50,095 bases of DNA from Bacteroidales bacterium (GCA_017651425.1 JAGCCZ010000051.1:1-50095), one strand, 5' to 3'; positions 34,039 to 43,716 are shown, counted from the first letter of the stretch. Notes: generated by a model not told the origin, from the letters alone. Numbers and translations are program-made.

Positions 34039-35610
34039 ATGCGCAAAGAAGTTGATTTTTTGGTCGTAGGGTCCGGTGTGGCAGGACTTTGTTTTGCCCT
34101 TAAAGCCGCGAATTTCGGCAAGGTTTGCGTGGTCACCAAGTCCAAGATTGACGAAGGTTCCACCCGTTACGCCCAAGGCGGCATCGCCTCTGTGGTCTAT
34201 CAACCCGACTCTTACGAGAAGCATATTCAAGATACCATGGTGGCCGGCGACGAGCTCTCCGACCGCAAGATTGTGGAACTCACCATTCGAGAGTCCACCG
34301 AGCGAGTGATGGAGCTTGTGGAATGGGGTGTTGACTTTGACAAGAACAAGGACGGCAGCTTTGCCCTCGCAAAGGAGGGCGGCCATTCCGAGTTCCGGGT
34401 GTTGCACCACAAGGACATTACCGGCTACGAAATCGAGGAGAAACTGATCCAGGCCGCCAAGCGGAACAAGAACATCGAGATTCTCGAAAACCGCATTGCC
34501 TTAGAAATCATCACCCAGCACCACCTGGGCGTGGAGGTGACCCGCCGTTCCACCGATATCACCTGTTACGGAGCCTACGTCTTCAACCCCGAGACCAACC
34601 GTGTCTCCACGGTATTGGCGAAGGTGACGATGATGGCCACCGGCGGTGTCGGCATGGTCTATGAGCACACCACCAACCCGCGTGTGGCCACCGGCGACGG
34701 TGTGGCCATGGTCTATCGCGCCAAGGGCGCCGTCCGCGGCATGGAATTCGTCCAATTCCACCCCACCTCCCTGTACAACCCCAAGGAGTCGCCCTCCTTC
34801 CTGATCACGGAAGCCATGCGTGGTGCCGGTGCCATCCTCAAGGATGCCAACGGCGTGCCCTTTGTCGAGAAATATGACGAACGCGGTTCCCTCGCCCCAC
34901 GCGACATTGTGGCCCGCGCCATAGACTCCGAAATGAAGCGCCAAGGTGTGGACCACGTCTATCTCGACACCACCCTTATCCCGCAAGAGGAGATTTTCGC
35001 GCATTTCCCCAACATCTACGCCAAGTGCCTTAGCATCGGCATCGACGTCACCAAGGAGATGATCCCCGTGGTGCCCGTGGCCCATTACTCTTGTGGCGGC
35101 ATCCAGACTGACGAATGGGGTGCCACCTCCATACAGAACCTTTATGCATCCGGCGAGTGTGCCTCCACGGGACTGCACGGTGCCAACCGCCTTGCCTCCA
35201 ACTCCCTGCTCGAAGCCCTCGTCTTCTCCCACCGTGCCTGCATCAAAGCCCTCCAGACGCTGCCCTCCATCTCTTTCTGCAAGGATGTGCCCGACTGGAA
35301 CAGCGACGGCACCGTGCTCAACGAGGAGATGGTGCTCATCACACAGTCCAAGAAAGAGTTGCAGACCATCATGAGCAGCTATGTCGGCATCGTCCGTTCC
35401 AACCTGCGCCTGCAACGCGCCTTCGACCGCTTGGAGTTGCTATACCGTGAAACCGAAGACCTGTACAAGAAATCCGTGCTCAACCCCGAGATTTGCGAGT
35501 TGCGCAACATGATCAACGTTGGCTATCTCATCATCAAGCATGCCATGGAACGCAAAGAGAGTCGCGGGTTACACTATTCCTTAGATTATCCACCGCACCA
35601 TAACCAATAA
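34039..35610 (+). CDS. nadB: L-aspartate oxidase
   Basis: 523 residues from ATG 34039. The FAD-binding GSGVAGLCFALKAA is at the N-terminus. STRYAQGGIASVV and the later EFVQFHPTSLY, HYSCGGIQTDEWG and GECASTGLHGANRLASNSLLEAL (given here in part) are typical of NadB rather than fumarate reductase FrdA. The enzyme oxidises L-aspartate to iminoaspartate, the first step of de novo NAD synthesis; the nadA and nadC partners are not in the window. It heads a three-gene plus-strand unit; mtaB begins 10 bases after its stop. Confidence 0.95.
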   Translation: MRKEVDFLVVGSGVAGLCFALKAANFGKVCVVTKSKIDEGSTRYAQGGIASVVYQPDSYEKHIQDTMVAGDELSDRKIVELTIRESTERVMELVEWGVDFDKNKDGSFALAKEGGHSEFRVLHHKDITGYEIEEKLIQAAKRNKNIEILENRIALEIITQHHLGVEVTRRSTDITCYGAYVFNPETNRVSTVLAKVTMMATGGVGMVYEHTTNPRVATGDGVAMVYRAKGAVRGMEFVQFHPTSLYNPKESPSFLITEAMRGAGAILKDANGVPFVEKYDERGSLAPRDIVARAIDSEMKRQGVDHVYLDTTLIPQEEIFAHFPNIYAKCLSIGIDVTKEMIPVVPVAHYSCGGIQTDEWGATSIQNLYASGECASTGLHGANRLASNSLLEALVFSHRACIKALQTLPSISFCKDVPDWNSDGTVLNEEMVLITQSKKELQTIMSSYVGIVRSNLRLQRAFDRLELLYRETEDLYKKSVLNPEICELRNMINVGYLIIKHAMERKESRGLHYSLDYPPHHNQ

Positions 35611-35620
35611 TACTACGGCT

Positions 35621-36847
35621 ATGAAAAATTTCGAGATCCACACACTGGGTTGCAAGTTGAACTTCAGCGAGTCGGCGGCCATCGCGGCCCGTTTGGAAGC
35701 CAACGGCTGGCATCGGGGCGGCATCCCCGAGATCATCGTCCTCAACACCTGCGCCGTCACACAGTCGGCGGAGAAGAAGACCCGAAACATGGCCTCCAAG
35801 CTCCACCGCGACAACCCCTTGGCATCCATCGTGGTCGTGGGCTGCTACAGCGCCCTCAAGCCCGAACTGCTGGAACGCTGGTCCGGCGTCATCAAGGTTT
35901 TCGGCAGCGCCAACAAGATGAGCTGCGTTGATTTCATCCTGCAGCAGGAGCCCCAACCCGTGCCCACATTCTTCGATGCCTACTCGACGCACGACCGAAC
36001 CCGTTCCTTCCTCAAGATCCAGGATGGCTGCAACACCCACTGCACCTACTGCACCGTGTGGATCGCGCGTGGCAAAAGCCGCAGCGACTCCATCGAGAAC
36101 GTGCTCAAGAACATCCAAAACATCGCGGACTCCGGCGTGCATGAAGTCAACCTCACCGGCGTGAATGTCGGCGATTTCGGGCGCGGCACCAAGGAGAACC
36201 TCCTCAAGCTGCTCAAGGCCATCGTCAAGCAAAATGCCATCGAGCGTGTGCGTATATCCTCCATCGAGCCGGAGCTGCTGACCCCCGAGATCATCCGATT
36301 GGTGGCCAAGTCACCCATCTTGATGCCGCACTTCCACCTGCCCCTGCAGGCGGGCTGCGACCGCGTGCTCTCCGCCATGCGCCGCCGCTACACCACGCAG
36401 GAATATGCAGAGAAGGTGCTGCTCATCAAGAAACTCATGCCCGACGCCTGTGTGGCCTGCGACGTCATCGCAGGATTTCCGGGCGAAACCGACGAGGAAT
36501 TCGAGCAAACCTACCATTTCCTCGAAGAGCTGCCCATCAGCTACATGCATGTCTTCCCGTACTCCCGCCGCCCACGCACGCACGCGAACCTGATTGAGGA
36601 GCAAGTGTCCGAGGACGTCAAGCGCGAACGCACCGACCGTCTTCTCGAACTTTCACACGCCAAGAAGCTCGCCTTCTACTCGCAATGCGAAGGACAAACG
36701 CGCCCCGTCCTCGTGGAAAGCGAAGCCGTGGACGACCAGCTATTCGGCTTCACCGATAACTATATCCGTGTCAGCCTGCCGTTGGACGAGAAACTCATCA
36801 ACACCATCCAACCGGTCACCATCGAGCAATGCCACATCGTGTTGTAA
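35621..36847 (+). CDS. mtaB: tRNA t6A37 methylthiotransferase MtaB
   Basis: 408 residues. The N-terminal UPF0004 domain has its three cluster cysteines in TLGCKLN, NTCAVTQSAEKKTRN and VVGCYS. The radical-SAM motif is CNTHCTYC (~143-150). MtaB-type features include VNLTGVNVGDFGRG, FHLPLQAGCDRVLSAMRRRY and ACDVIAGFPGETDEEFEQT. A C-terminal TRAM-like region (RPVLVESEAVDDQLFGFTDN) follows. The enzyme adds a methylthio group to N6-threonylcarbamoyl-adenosine at position 37 of ANN-decoding tRNAs. The N-terminal CKLN motif favours MtaB over MiaB. Its last 19 bases overlap the M16 peptidase gene. Confidence 0.93.
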   Translation: MKNFEIHTLGCKLNFSESAAIAARLEANGWHRGGIPEIIVLNTCAVTQSAEKKTRNMASKLHRDNPLASIVVVGCYSALKPELLERWSGVIKVFGSANKMSCVDFILQQEPQPVPTFFDAYSTHDRTRSFLKIQDGCNTHCTYCTVWIARGKSRSDSIENVLKNIQNIADSGVHEVNLTGVNVGDFGRGTKENLLKLLKAIVKQNAIERVRISSIEPELLTPEIIRLVAKSPILMPHFHLPLQAGCDRVLSAMRRRYTTQEYAEKVLLIKKLMPDACVACDVIAGFPGETDEEFEQTYHFLEELPISYMHVFPYSRRPRTHANLIEEQVSEDVKRERTDRLLELSHAKKLAFYSQCEGQTRPVLVESEAVDDQLFGFTDNYIRVSLPLDEKLINTIQPVTIEQCHIVL

Positions 36848-38049
36848 ACCTCAGCAACGGCCTGCGGTTAGTACACAAGGAGACCGACTCCCCCATTTCC
36901 CATTTCGGCGTGCTCGTCAATGCAGGCACACGCGACGAATCCCCCAAGCAAATGGGGCTTGCCCATTTTGTGGAACACACCATCTTCAAGGGCACAGCCA
37001 AGCGCACACCCTATCGTGTCATCAACTGCATGGAATCCGTGGGCGGCGAGCTCAACGCCTCGACCTCCAAAGAGGAGACCTATTTCCACACCTCTTTTCC
37101 TTCCACCGAATATCCGCGCGCTGTTGAGCTATTGGCCGACATCTTTTTTCACGCCACTTTCCCGGAAAAAGAACTGGAAAAGGAGAAAACCGTGGTGTTG
37201 GAGGAAATCAACTACTACAAGGACACGCCATCCGAGTTGATCTTTGATGATTTTGAGGATCTGGTCTTCGCCGGACACCCGCTCGGCAAAAATATCTTAG
37301 GCACCGCGCGCAGTGTAAGGCATATCTCCCGAGAGGGAATCATAGACTTCATCCACCAGAACTACACGCTCGGCAATATCGTTCTCTCTTCCGTCGGCAA
37401 CATTTCCACGCAGCGGATGGTGCGTCTGTGCGAACGTTTTTTCGGGGGCGAGGAGATCCCTGATTCGCCGAGGCCGCGCCAACCCTTTACAAACTATCAG
37501 CCTCACACGCTCTGCCAACACAAGAAAATCACGCAAGCGCATGTGATGCTCGGCTGCCCAGCCTACAACATCCATGAGGATGCCCGCGTGCCCTTCTTAT
37601 TGTTGAACAACCTCCTTGGCGGACAAGGCATGAGTTCCCGTCTCAACATGAGCGTGCGCGAGCGGCGCGGGTTAGCCTATTCCATTGAGTCCAACTACAC
37701 ACCCTTCTCCGACACAGGGCTCTTCTCCATATATTTCGGCTGCGAGGAGCCGCATCGCGAGCAATGTATGGAGTTAGTATATAAAGAGCTGGATAAGATC
37801 CGCAACAATGCCTTGGGGACCATCCAGCTGCACGGTGCCAAGAAGCAGTTGGTGGGACAGCTCGCCTTAGCCAACGAGGCCAAGCTGAACGAGATGCTGG
37901 CATTAGGCCATACAGCACTCTTTTTCGAGGAAATCGACACTTTCGAGGAGAGCATTGCCGAGATAGAGGCTGTCACCGCGATGCAAGTCCTCGACGTGGC
38001 CAACGAGATTCTCCGCCCAGACCAATTCTCCATTCTGATTTTCAAATAA
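36829..38049 (+). CDS. M16 family zinc peptidase (processing-peptidase type)
   Basis: 406 residues. The inverted zinc motif HFVEH is near residue 46, with the downstream Glu in EKTVVLEEINYYKD. NGLRLVHKETDSPISHFGVLVNAG... opens the family fold, and the second half (MSSRLNMSVRERRGLAYSIE) carries the Arg/Tyr pair that binds substrate. It is a single ~45 kDa two-domain subunit with no signal peptide, like PqqL/YmxG-type M16B enzymes that degrade or process peptides. The start overlaps mtaB by 19 bases, so translation is probably coupled. A strong hairpin terminator follows. Confidence 0.9.
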   Translation: MPHRVVNLSNGLRLVHKETDSPISHFGVLVNAGTRDESPKQMGLAHFVEHTIFKGTAKRTPYRVINCMESVGGELNASTSKEETYFHTSFPSTEYPRAVELLADIFFHATFPEKELEKEKTVVLEEINYYKDTPSELIFDDFEDLVFAGHPLGKNILGTARSVRHISREGIIDFIHQNYTLGNIVLSSVGNISTQRMVRLCERFFGGEEIPDSPRPRQPFTNYQPHTLCQHKKITQAHVMLGCPAYNIHEDARVPFLLLNNLLGGQGMSSRLNMSVRERRGLAYSIESNYTPFSDTGLFSIYFGCEEPHREQCMELVYKELDKIRNNALGTIQLHGAKKQLVGQLALANEAKLNEMLALGHTALFFEEIDTFEESIAEIEAVTAMQVLDVANEILRPDQFSILIFK

Positions 38050-38069
38050 AGAACACAAATTCAGCCATA

Positions 38070-38102
38070 AAAAAACCTCCACCTTTCGGCGGAGGTTTTT
38101 TC
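38070..38102. terminator. Bidirectional intrinsic terminator
   Basis: AAAAACCTCC and GGAGGTTTTT pair around a small loop (ACCTTTCGGC, itself partly paired), with an A-run on one side and a T-run on the other. It lies between the convergent M16 peptidase and adhesin genes and can serve both. Confidence 0.85.
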
Positions 38103-38122
38103 ATTTGGCAATTACCGTTCAA

Positions 38123-41100
38123 TTAGCGGGCCACCGTGAATTTACGGTTGACAACACCGTTGTCGGTATGGAGTTTCAGCGTGTACATGCCTGTGGAAAG
38201 GCTGGAGGTGTTGATGCTGGCGTTGGTGTCGTTGACGTCAACCGTCATCACATTTTGGCCAAGCATGTTGTAAACTTCAACCTTGTTGATGTTGTTCGTG
38301 GCATTGACATAGAGAGTGCTGTTGGCGGGGTTAGGATAGACATTGACTTGAGTATCTTCCAGTTCGTTCAGGCCTGTGCTGTTGGAAAGGGCAACTTCGT
38401 CAAGCATAATCTGCACACCGTAGAATCCAGTGTAGCGGAACATTAATTTCACATTAGATTGTCCTGTGTAGCTGCTCAGGTTGACGGAGAAAGGCATCAT
38501 TTCCCAGCTTGTATAGCCTTCTTCAGTGTAGTTGCAGAGGTCGAAGACAGGAGCAGACCAGTTCTGGCCGCCATCGGTGCTGACGAGGACCTGCAGGTCA
38601 GCGGTTTCATCAGGATTACCCGTGCAGATGTAGGTGTAATTGGTTCCAACTTCGAAACTCAGATGAGAGGTGTTGAATCCAGTAAGATCGATAGTCGGAG
38701 TGATAAGTTTTTCGTCTTGAGGTTCGTCAGAGTCGTATGAGCAGGATGCGACACCGTTTCCGCTGGACTCATAAGGTTCCCATGTGATGTCATTGGTGGA
38801 GATGAGATCCCAGCAGGTGGGCGGGAATACACTGCCTTCGAAATCTTCAGACCAGGTGGCGTTATGGATGGCGGTGGAGCAATCGATAGCATTGCCGGTA
38901 AGAGCCACCGTGTGGGTCAAAGAACCGGAGGTCAGCGTGACATTGCCGGTGTGGTTGCCCGGAGTGGTGGGGGCGTAGCGCACATAGACAGTGCCTTGGG
39001 TGGTCACAGGATCATGGGCGATGGTGGCCGTGGCACCGAATGTGGTTCCGTTGGAAGAAACGGAGAACGGGGCAGCGGCAGTGACGGTGATGTCAGAAGT
39101 CAGGGAGTAAGCGGTGACAGGGAAGCTGAGGTCCTTCGTGGCACCGGAAAGGATTGTACCGAAATTCAAGCTGTTGGTAGAAATACTGAACGTCGGGGTG
39201 GTCGGCATGAGCGTGATGTTCAAATTGTCAATGAACAGATAGTACACATAATTGGAGGTATATTTGATGGCAGCATACTTGGTGCCAGCGGGCAATGTGT
39301 AACTGTATGTGTTGGTAGTTTCGCTGGCGGTGATTTCCGGACCCCAGGTGAAAGCAGAGGGATCGTTCGTAGTGGAAGATGTACCCACCATGAAAGTCTC
39401 ATCGCCAAATGAAGATGATGAATATTCGGTATATTCAAAAGTCATCAACATTGGATCGTTGCCAGGCAGCATCGGGGTGATGAGATACTGGGTGTAGTCG
39501 TCAGCGCTGGAAATGGAATTGAATCTGAAGACGTTGCCCAAAGTGCTGTGGGTGTAAGGACCGAAAGCATTCGTGTTGTTTGCATCTGCTGCGAAATAAG
39601 TCCAGCAGGCAGAGAGGTTGTCAAAAGTCTCGATGATAGGCAGAGTGATGTTGGAACAATCAACACTCACACCATTCAAAGCGATAGTCGCGGTTGCAGT
39701 GCCTGAAGTAAGGGTCACGGTGCCGGTGTGTGTGCCAGCAGCGGTGGGAGCATAACGCACATAGAGGGTGCCGCCGGCTTGCGGAATGGAAGCGGTGGTG
39801 CCGTATGTGGTGCCATCGGCAGAAACTGCGAACGGAGCCGCTGTGGTGGCGGTGATGCCTGTTGTCAGGTTGTAGCACGTTACGGTAACAGAAGCGTCAG
39901 CAGTTGTGTTGACAGGGGTGGAGGGGAAGCTGATTGTGCTGTCGCTTAAGAGGATGGTGGCATCATTGTAGGCATAGATGTTGACATCATCGAAGAGAAC
40001 TTGGCAAAGTTGGCCATCATAGACAAAAGCGAATTTGACACTGCTTTGACCTGCGAGAGAAGAGAGGTTGATGGTGGCGTTGGTCGCTGTCCAGTTGGTA
40101 AAAGCACCAAAATCGCTCATCTTCCAAATCGGAGTGGTGGGCCATGTGGCGCCGCCATCGGTGCTGGCGTAAATCTTGAAATCCACAGTGCCGTCGCTGA
40201 CGTATGAGTAGTTGCTCATGAAGGCGATGTCCATGAGAACAGTGTGCGTATAGTTGGTGAAGTTGAAGGGAACAGAGATGATTTTCTCAATGCGATCTGA
40301 GATTGTACCCGAACAGGAGGCCCAAGTACCATTGTATGAGAAGGACTCCCATGTAGTGTCCGGATCCGAATTCACAACACTCCAGCAGAGGGGCGGGAAC
40401 ACGCCGCCTTCAAAATCCTGAGTGTACGGCAGGGTGGAAACGGTGGAGTTGGAGCAATCCACACCAACACCGGAGAGAGAGATGGTCCTGGTCACAGTGT
40501 CAGAGACGAGGGTGACTGTGCCATTATCGTTCCCTGCGGTGGTCGGGAGATAACGCATATAGAGCGTGCCGCCGGCTTGCGCAAGGGATGCGGTAGTTCC
40601 AAAGGTGGTGCCATCGGCAGAAACCTCGAACGGAGCAGCAGTGGTGGCCGTAATGGCGGAAGAGAGAAAATAACCGGTCACATTAGATGTCAGAGTTTTG
40701 CTTTGGCCTAAAATCACCTGGCCGAAATTAACAGTGTTCGGGCTGGCATCAATCGTAGGACCTGTCGGATTGAGGGTGATGACCACGTCAACCTGATCGT
40801 TGCCGTTGCCGCCCATAGTCACAGTAAAAGCATACGTCTTGCCGTTTTCAAACACATAGTCGTCTGCACGACCGCCCACGTTGCCATTTGCGGAGGCAAT
40901 CCAGATTCTGTCGCCAGGCGTGGGGTTCGTGATGCACCAGTCGTATGTTCCCGCCGGGACCGTGATGGTGACCGTGTTGTTCAGCACAATGTTCTGTGCA
41001 GAGCAAGATCCGTCGGCATTCGTCGGAATCTTATACTCAAATTCGCTGTACAAGTTGGCAGGAACATTACAGTCGCTTGTAAGAGCGCCCGTCGAAGGAA

Positions 41101-41263
41101 TGGTCGTGCCGAATGCAGTATGGTTGGCATCCAAAAGCATTTGGTAACCGGAACCATCTCCCCACACGTCACCGACGGTCAAGGTAATAGTCGCCTGTGC
41201 ATTAGCCTGCATAGCAAAGGCAATTGCACAAAAAGACAATAAAAGAGTAAAAAATTTTCTCAT
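38123..41263 (-). CDS. T9SS-sorted adhesin with gingipain-type DUF2436 and cleaved-adhesin domains
   Basis: 1046 residues. The signal peptide ends AMQANA with Q at +1. Residues ~24-160 match DUF2436 of gingipains/HagA (GDVWGDGSGYQMLLDANH, NVPANLYSEFEYKIP, PAGTYDWCITNP, ADDYVFENGKTYAF). Three ~95-residue choice-of-anchor-like repeats (ITATTAAPFEVSADGTTFG, YAPTTPGNHTG) alternate with three MAM/cleaved-adhesin-like lectin-fold domains: DFEGGVFPPLCWSVVNSDPD, IIETFDNLSACWTYFAADAN and DFEGSVFPPTCWDLISTND. The last ~75 residues are a type A sorting domain (VNVYPNPANSTLYVN, YNMLGQNVM, LSTGMYTLKLHTDNGVVNRK). In Porphyromonas these modules bind haemoglobin, fibrinogen and other host proteins. No peptidase domain is present. 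A single-gene unit with a TAATTTTG box at 41373-41380. Confidence 0.9.
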   Translation of the reverse strand: MRKFFTLLLSFCAIAFAMQANAQATITLTVGDVWGDGSGYQMLLDANHTAFGTTIPSTGALTSDCNVPANLYSEFEYKIPTNADGSCSAQNIVLNNTVTITVPAGTYDWCITNPTPGDRIWIASANGNVGGRADDYVFENGKTYAFTVTMGGNGNDQVDVVITLNPTGPTIDASPNTVNFGQVILGQSKTLTSNVTGYFLSSAITATTAAPFEVSADGTTFGTTASLAQAGGTLYMRYLPTTAGNDNGTVTLVSDTVTRTISLSGVGVDCSNSTVSTLPYTQDFEGGVFPPLCWSVVNSDPDTTWESFSYNGTWASCSGTISDRIEKIISVPFNFTNYTHTVLMDIAFMSNYSYVSDGTVDFKIYASTDGGATWPTTPIWKMSDFGAFTNWTATNATINLSSLAGQSSVKFAFVYDGQLCQVLFDDVNIYAYNDATILLSDSTISFPSTPVNTTADASVTVTCYNLTTGITATTAAPFAVSADGTTYGTTASIPQAGGTLYVRYAPTAAGTHTGTVTLTSGTATATIALNGVSVDCSNITLPIIETFDNLSACWTYFAADANNTNAFGPYTHSTLGNVFRFNSISSADDYTQYLITPMLPGNDPMLMTFEYTEYSSSSFGDETFMVGTSSTTNDPSAFTWGPEITASETTNTYSYTLPAGTKYAAIKYTSNYVYYLFIDNLNITLMPTTPTFSISTNSLNFGTILSGATKDLSFPVTAYSLTSDITVTAAAPFSVSSNGTTFGATATIAHDPVTTQGTVYVRYAPTTPGNHTGNVTLTSGSLTHTVALTGNAIDCSTAIHNATWSEDFEGSVFPPTCWDLISTNDITWEPYESSGNGVASCSYDSDEPQDEKLITPTIDLTGFNTSHLSFEVGTNYTYICTGNPDETADLQVLVSTDGGQNWSAPVFDLCNYTEEGYTSWEMMPFSVNLSSYTGQSNVKLMFRYTGFYGVQIMLDEVALSNSTGLNELEDTQVNVYPNPANSTLYVNATNNINKVEVYNMLGQNVMTVDVNDTNASINTSSLSTGMYTLKLHTDNGVVNRKFTVAR

Positions 41264-41372
41264 TTTTTTGGATTTTGATGGTTAATAATTGATTTGAAAA
41301 ATGATTAGTTTGTTATAAATTCCAGTTTTTCCGTATTTTAAAATCAAGATGTTTTTTTTCAATAAAACGGTG

Positions 41373-41380
41373 CAAAATTA
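41373..41380 (-). promoter_or_regulatory. -7 promoter box of the adhesin gene
   Basis: The minus strand reads TAATTTTG followed by CACCG and matches TAnnTTTG. It implies an AT-rich leader of about 100 bases before ATG 41263. Confidence 0.55.
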
Positions 41381-41423
41381 CATTTTTTTCAATAAACAAC
41401 GTCACTTTTTTTGTTAAAAAAAG

Positions 41424-41445
41424 AAAAAACTCACGCTTGTTTTTT
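41424..41445 (-). terminator. Candidate terminator at the end of the cstA operon
   Basis: AAAAAAC and GTTTTTT are exact complements around an 8-base loop that contains the cstA stop codon. On the minus strand the hairpin is followed by TTTTTTCTTTTTTT. The stem has a single G-C pair, so it is a modest candidate. Confidence 0.4.
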
Positions 41446-42909
41446 TACTTGATTCCCATCTTTTTTTCCTTTCAGGCAGAAGATCGCCAACATGGCAATC
41501 GTGATGGCCGCACCGATACCGTAACCAACAGGACGTGAGAGAATTGCACCAAAGCCTTCCTTCTCCGCCACGAACAGGAAACTGCCCGTGACCATCGTCA
41601 TGAAGAGCGCCGGCAACAGCGTCATCAGGAACCAGCAGCCGCTCTTATGGCGGCGCAGATAGACGGAGATTGCCCACAACGTCACCGTGGCCAACAGCTG
41701 GTTGGCCCACGCGAAGTAGCGCCAAATCACGTCAAAGCCCTTTGCATCAATCAAGGAATAGACAAGCAGTCCCGCTGCCACCACAAAGATAGGCAGGGCC
41801 ACAAACAGACGGTTCCTGACAGGCTTCTGGTCAACGTGCATGAAGTCGGCGGCGATCAGACGGGCGGAACGCAATGCCGTGTCGCCGGAGGTGACCGCCG
41901 CACTGATGACACCCAAGATGCAGATGACAGCGATAACAGTCGGGAACCACTCATTGGCGATGACACCGACCATGGCGTTGCCGCCCAGCGGATGGCCGTC
42001 AGGCGTGATGGTCTTCTGCGCCAACACGGGATCGTGGTAGAAGACCGTGGCGGCAGCGGCCCAAATCAAGGCCACCACACCCTCGGTGATCATGGCCCCG
42101 TAAAAAATGGGCCTCCCCTGTTTCTCGTTGACCATACAGCGCGCCATAAGCGGCGACTGCGTGGCATGGAACCCGCTGATGGCACCGCAGGCGATGCTGA
42201 TGAACATCATCGGGAAAATGGGATTGTGCGCCGCATCGGGATGTCGATTCTGCAGACCGCTCCACAATTCGGGAATGTCCGGACGATAGACGAAAAAGGC
42301 GACCACAATGGCCACCGCCATGCCCAACAGCAGGAATCCGAAGACGGGATAGATGCGCCCGATCAGCTTGTCGATGGGTAACAGGGTGGCAATCAGATAG
42401 TAGGCGAAGATAATGCCCACCCAGACAAAGATACTCATGCCGGGCGTGAAGTTGTTGTTGAGCAACACTGCAGGCGTGTTGACAAAGACGGCGCCCACTA
42501 AAATCATCAGGATGATGGTGAAGAAACGCATCACCTGCTTCATGCCGTTGCCCAAGTACCTGCCGTGGATCTCCGGCAGACTGCATCCTTTGTCGCGCAG
42601 GGAGATCATGCCGCCAAGGTAGTCATGGACGGCACCGGCGAAGATGCTGCCGAAAACGATCCACAGGAAGGATGCCGTGCCGAACTGCGCACCCATGATG
42701 GCGCCGCAAATGGGTCCGACACCGGCAATATTCAGGAACTGGATCAGGAAGATGCGCCACGGCTTCATGGGAACGTAGTCCACACCGTCAGCCATCGTGA
42801 CGGCAGGCGTCTCCCGCTGGGGGTCGGCCCCGAAAACGCGTTCCACCAATTTTCCATAAAACAGATAACCCAGCAACAAAACGACAAGGGCTATGAGAAA
42901 TGTGACCAT
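41431..42909 (-). CDS. cstA: CstA family carbon-starvation transporter (short form)
   Basis: 492 residues, shorter than the ~700 of E. coli CstA but like many anaerobe homologues. The signatures are YFFYGKLVERVFGAD-like LFYGKLVERVFGAD, VDYVPMKPWRIFLIQFLNIAG, GPICGAIMGAQFGTASFLWI and HDYLGGMISLRDKGCSLPEI. About 13 hydrophobic segments span the rest, with ACGAISGFHATQSPLMARC in the centre. The family imports pyruvate and/or peptides under carbon limitation. It is the last gene of a seven-gene minus-strand run, 40 bases after the 5'-nucleotidase-domain gene. Confidence 0.9.
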   Translation of the reverse strand: MVTFLIALVVLLLGYLFYGKLVERVFGADPQRETPAVTMADGVDYVPMKPWRIFLIQFLNIAGVGPICGAIMGAQFGTASFLWIVFGSIFAGAVHDYLGGMISLRDKGCSLPEIHGRYLGNGMKQVMRFFTIILMILVGAVFVNTPAVLLNNNFTPGMSIFVWVGIIFAYYLIATLLPIDKLIGRIYPVFGFLLLGMAVAIVVAFFVYRPDIPELWSGLQNRHPDAAHNPIFPMMFISIACGAISGFHATQSPLMARCMVNEKQGRPIFYGAMITEGVVALIWAAAATVFYHDPVLAQKTITPDGHPLGGNAMVGVIANEWFPTVIAVICILGVISAAVTSGDTALRSARLIAADFMHVDQKPVRNRLFVALPIFVVAAGLLVYSLIDAKGFDVIWRYFAWANQLLATVTLWAISVYLRRHKSGCWFLMTLLPALFMTMVTGSFLFVAEKEGFGAILSRPVGYGIGAAITIAMLAIFCLKGKKDGNQVKKQA

Positions 42910-42949
42910 GATAGTTGGGATTTTGGACTTTGGATTTTAGAAGTTAGAA

Positions 42950-43714
42950 TTACGGGACAGGTTGTATCACGACACGGTCGTCCATCTTTGCATTGACATG
43001 CCGGCCTTCCTGCGTCATGTTCCGGATTTCCCGGACAAGGAAATCGCGGAAAACCAAATCCGTGTAATGTGTTTTCTCGTATTGGATGCCCTGGAGAATA
43101 TTGTCACCGCCTTCGGCGATAAAGTTAAGGGTCACCATGCGATAGAGGCGATCGTTGTCGATGGGTTTGCCCTGGACCAGAATCTTGGTGGGGCGCCCTG
43201 ACAAATAGACCAGTTTGGCGCCTGCATACGGCGCGTTGTTCCTGCGTTCCTCGAAACGGCTGAACATCTTGCGTAGCTCGCTGCCTTTGATTTCCAAGAA
43301 AACCAGGTAGTTGTCGAACGGGGAAATGGCGAAAATATCGGACACGGTAATCTCGCCGGCATCCAAGGATGCCCGTATGCCGCCAAAGTTGAGCAAGGAG
43401 AGGTCGCAATGCTGGAAGTTTGTGTCCGTGGCATAGTTCGTCGCCTTTTCCAACAAAATATCCGTCAAGAAATTCGAGAGCGGACTGGCGGGGGCGAAAG
43501 AGGCAAGCTCCGCATCGCAGTAGCCGACAACCACGCTCATCTCCTTGTCAAGGTGAGCTTTGATTCGATCCACATATTTTTGCAATTTGGGATCGATATT
43601 GTCATCAAATCGGGAAGTGAGACGCACCATCTCGTATCCATATTGAAAATTTTGGGCATAACCCAAGCAGGTCATGCCCAAAATCAGTAATATGACTATA
43701 TAAAGTTTCTTCAT
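42950..43714 (-). CDS. Stand-alone secreted 5'-nucleotidase C-terminal domain protein
   Basis: 254 residues. The signal peptide ends CLGYA with Q at +1 (residue 21). The mature part is only the 5_nucleotid_C domain (PF02872): SPLSNFLTDILLEKA, LLNFGGIRASLDAGEITVSD, FAISPFDNYLVFLEIKGSEL and NFIAEGGDNIL. The catalytic metallophosphoesterase domain that normally precedes it is absent. Bacteroidota often split the two domains into neighbouring genes, but no metallophosphoesterase gene lies in this operon or elsewhere in the window. It binds nucleosides/nucleotides at best; hydrolysis would need a partner. It lies two bases after the nitroreductase gene. Confidence 0.85.
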   Translation of the reverse strand: MKKLYIVILLILGMTCLGYAQNFQYGYEMVRLTSRFDDNIDPKLQKYVDRIKAHLDKEMSVVVGYCDAELASFAPASPLSNFLTDILLEKATNYATDTNFQHCDLSLLNFGGIRASLDAGEITVSDIFAISPFDNYLVFLEIKGSELRKMFSRFEERRNNAPYAGAKLVYLSGRPTKILVQGKPIDNDRLYRMVTLNFIAEGGDNILQGIQYEKTHYTDLVFRDFLVREIRNMTQEGRHVNAKMDDRVVIQPVP

Positions 43715-43716
43715 CG

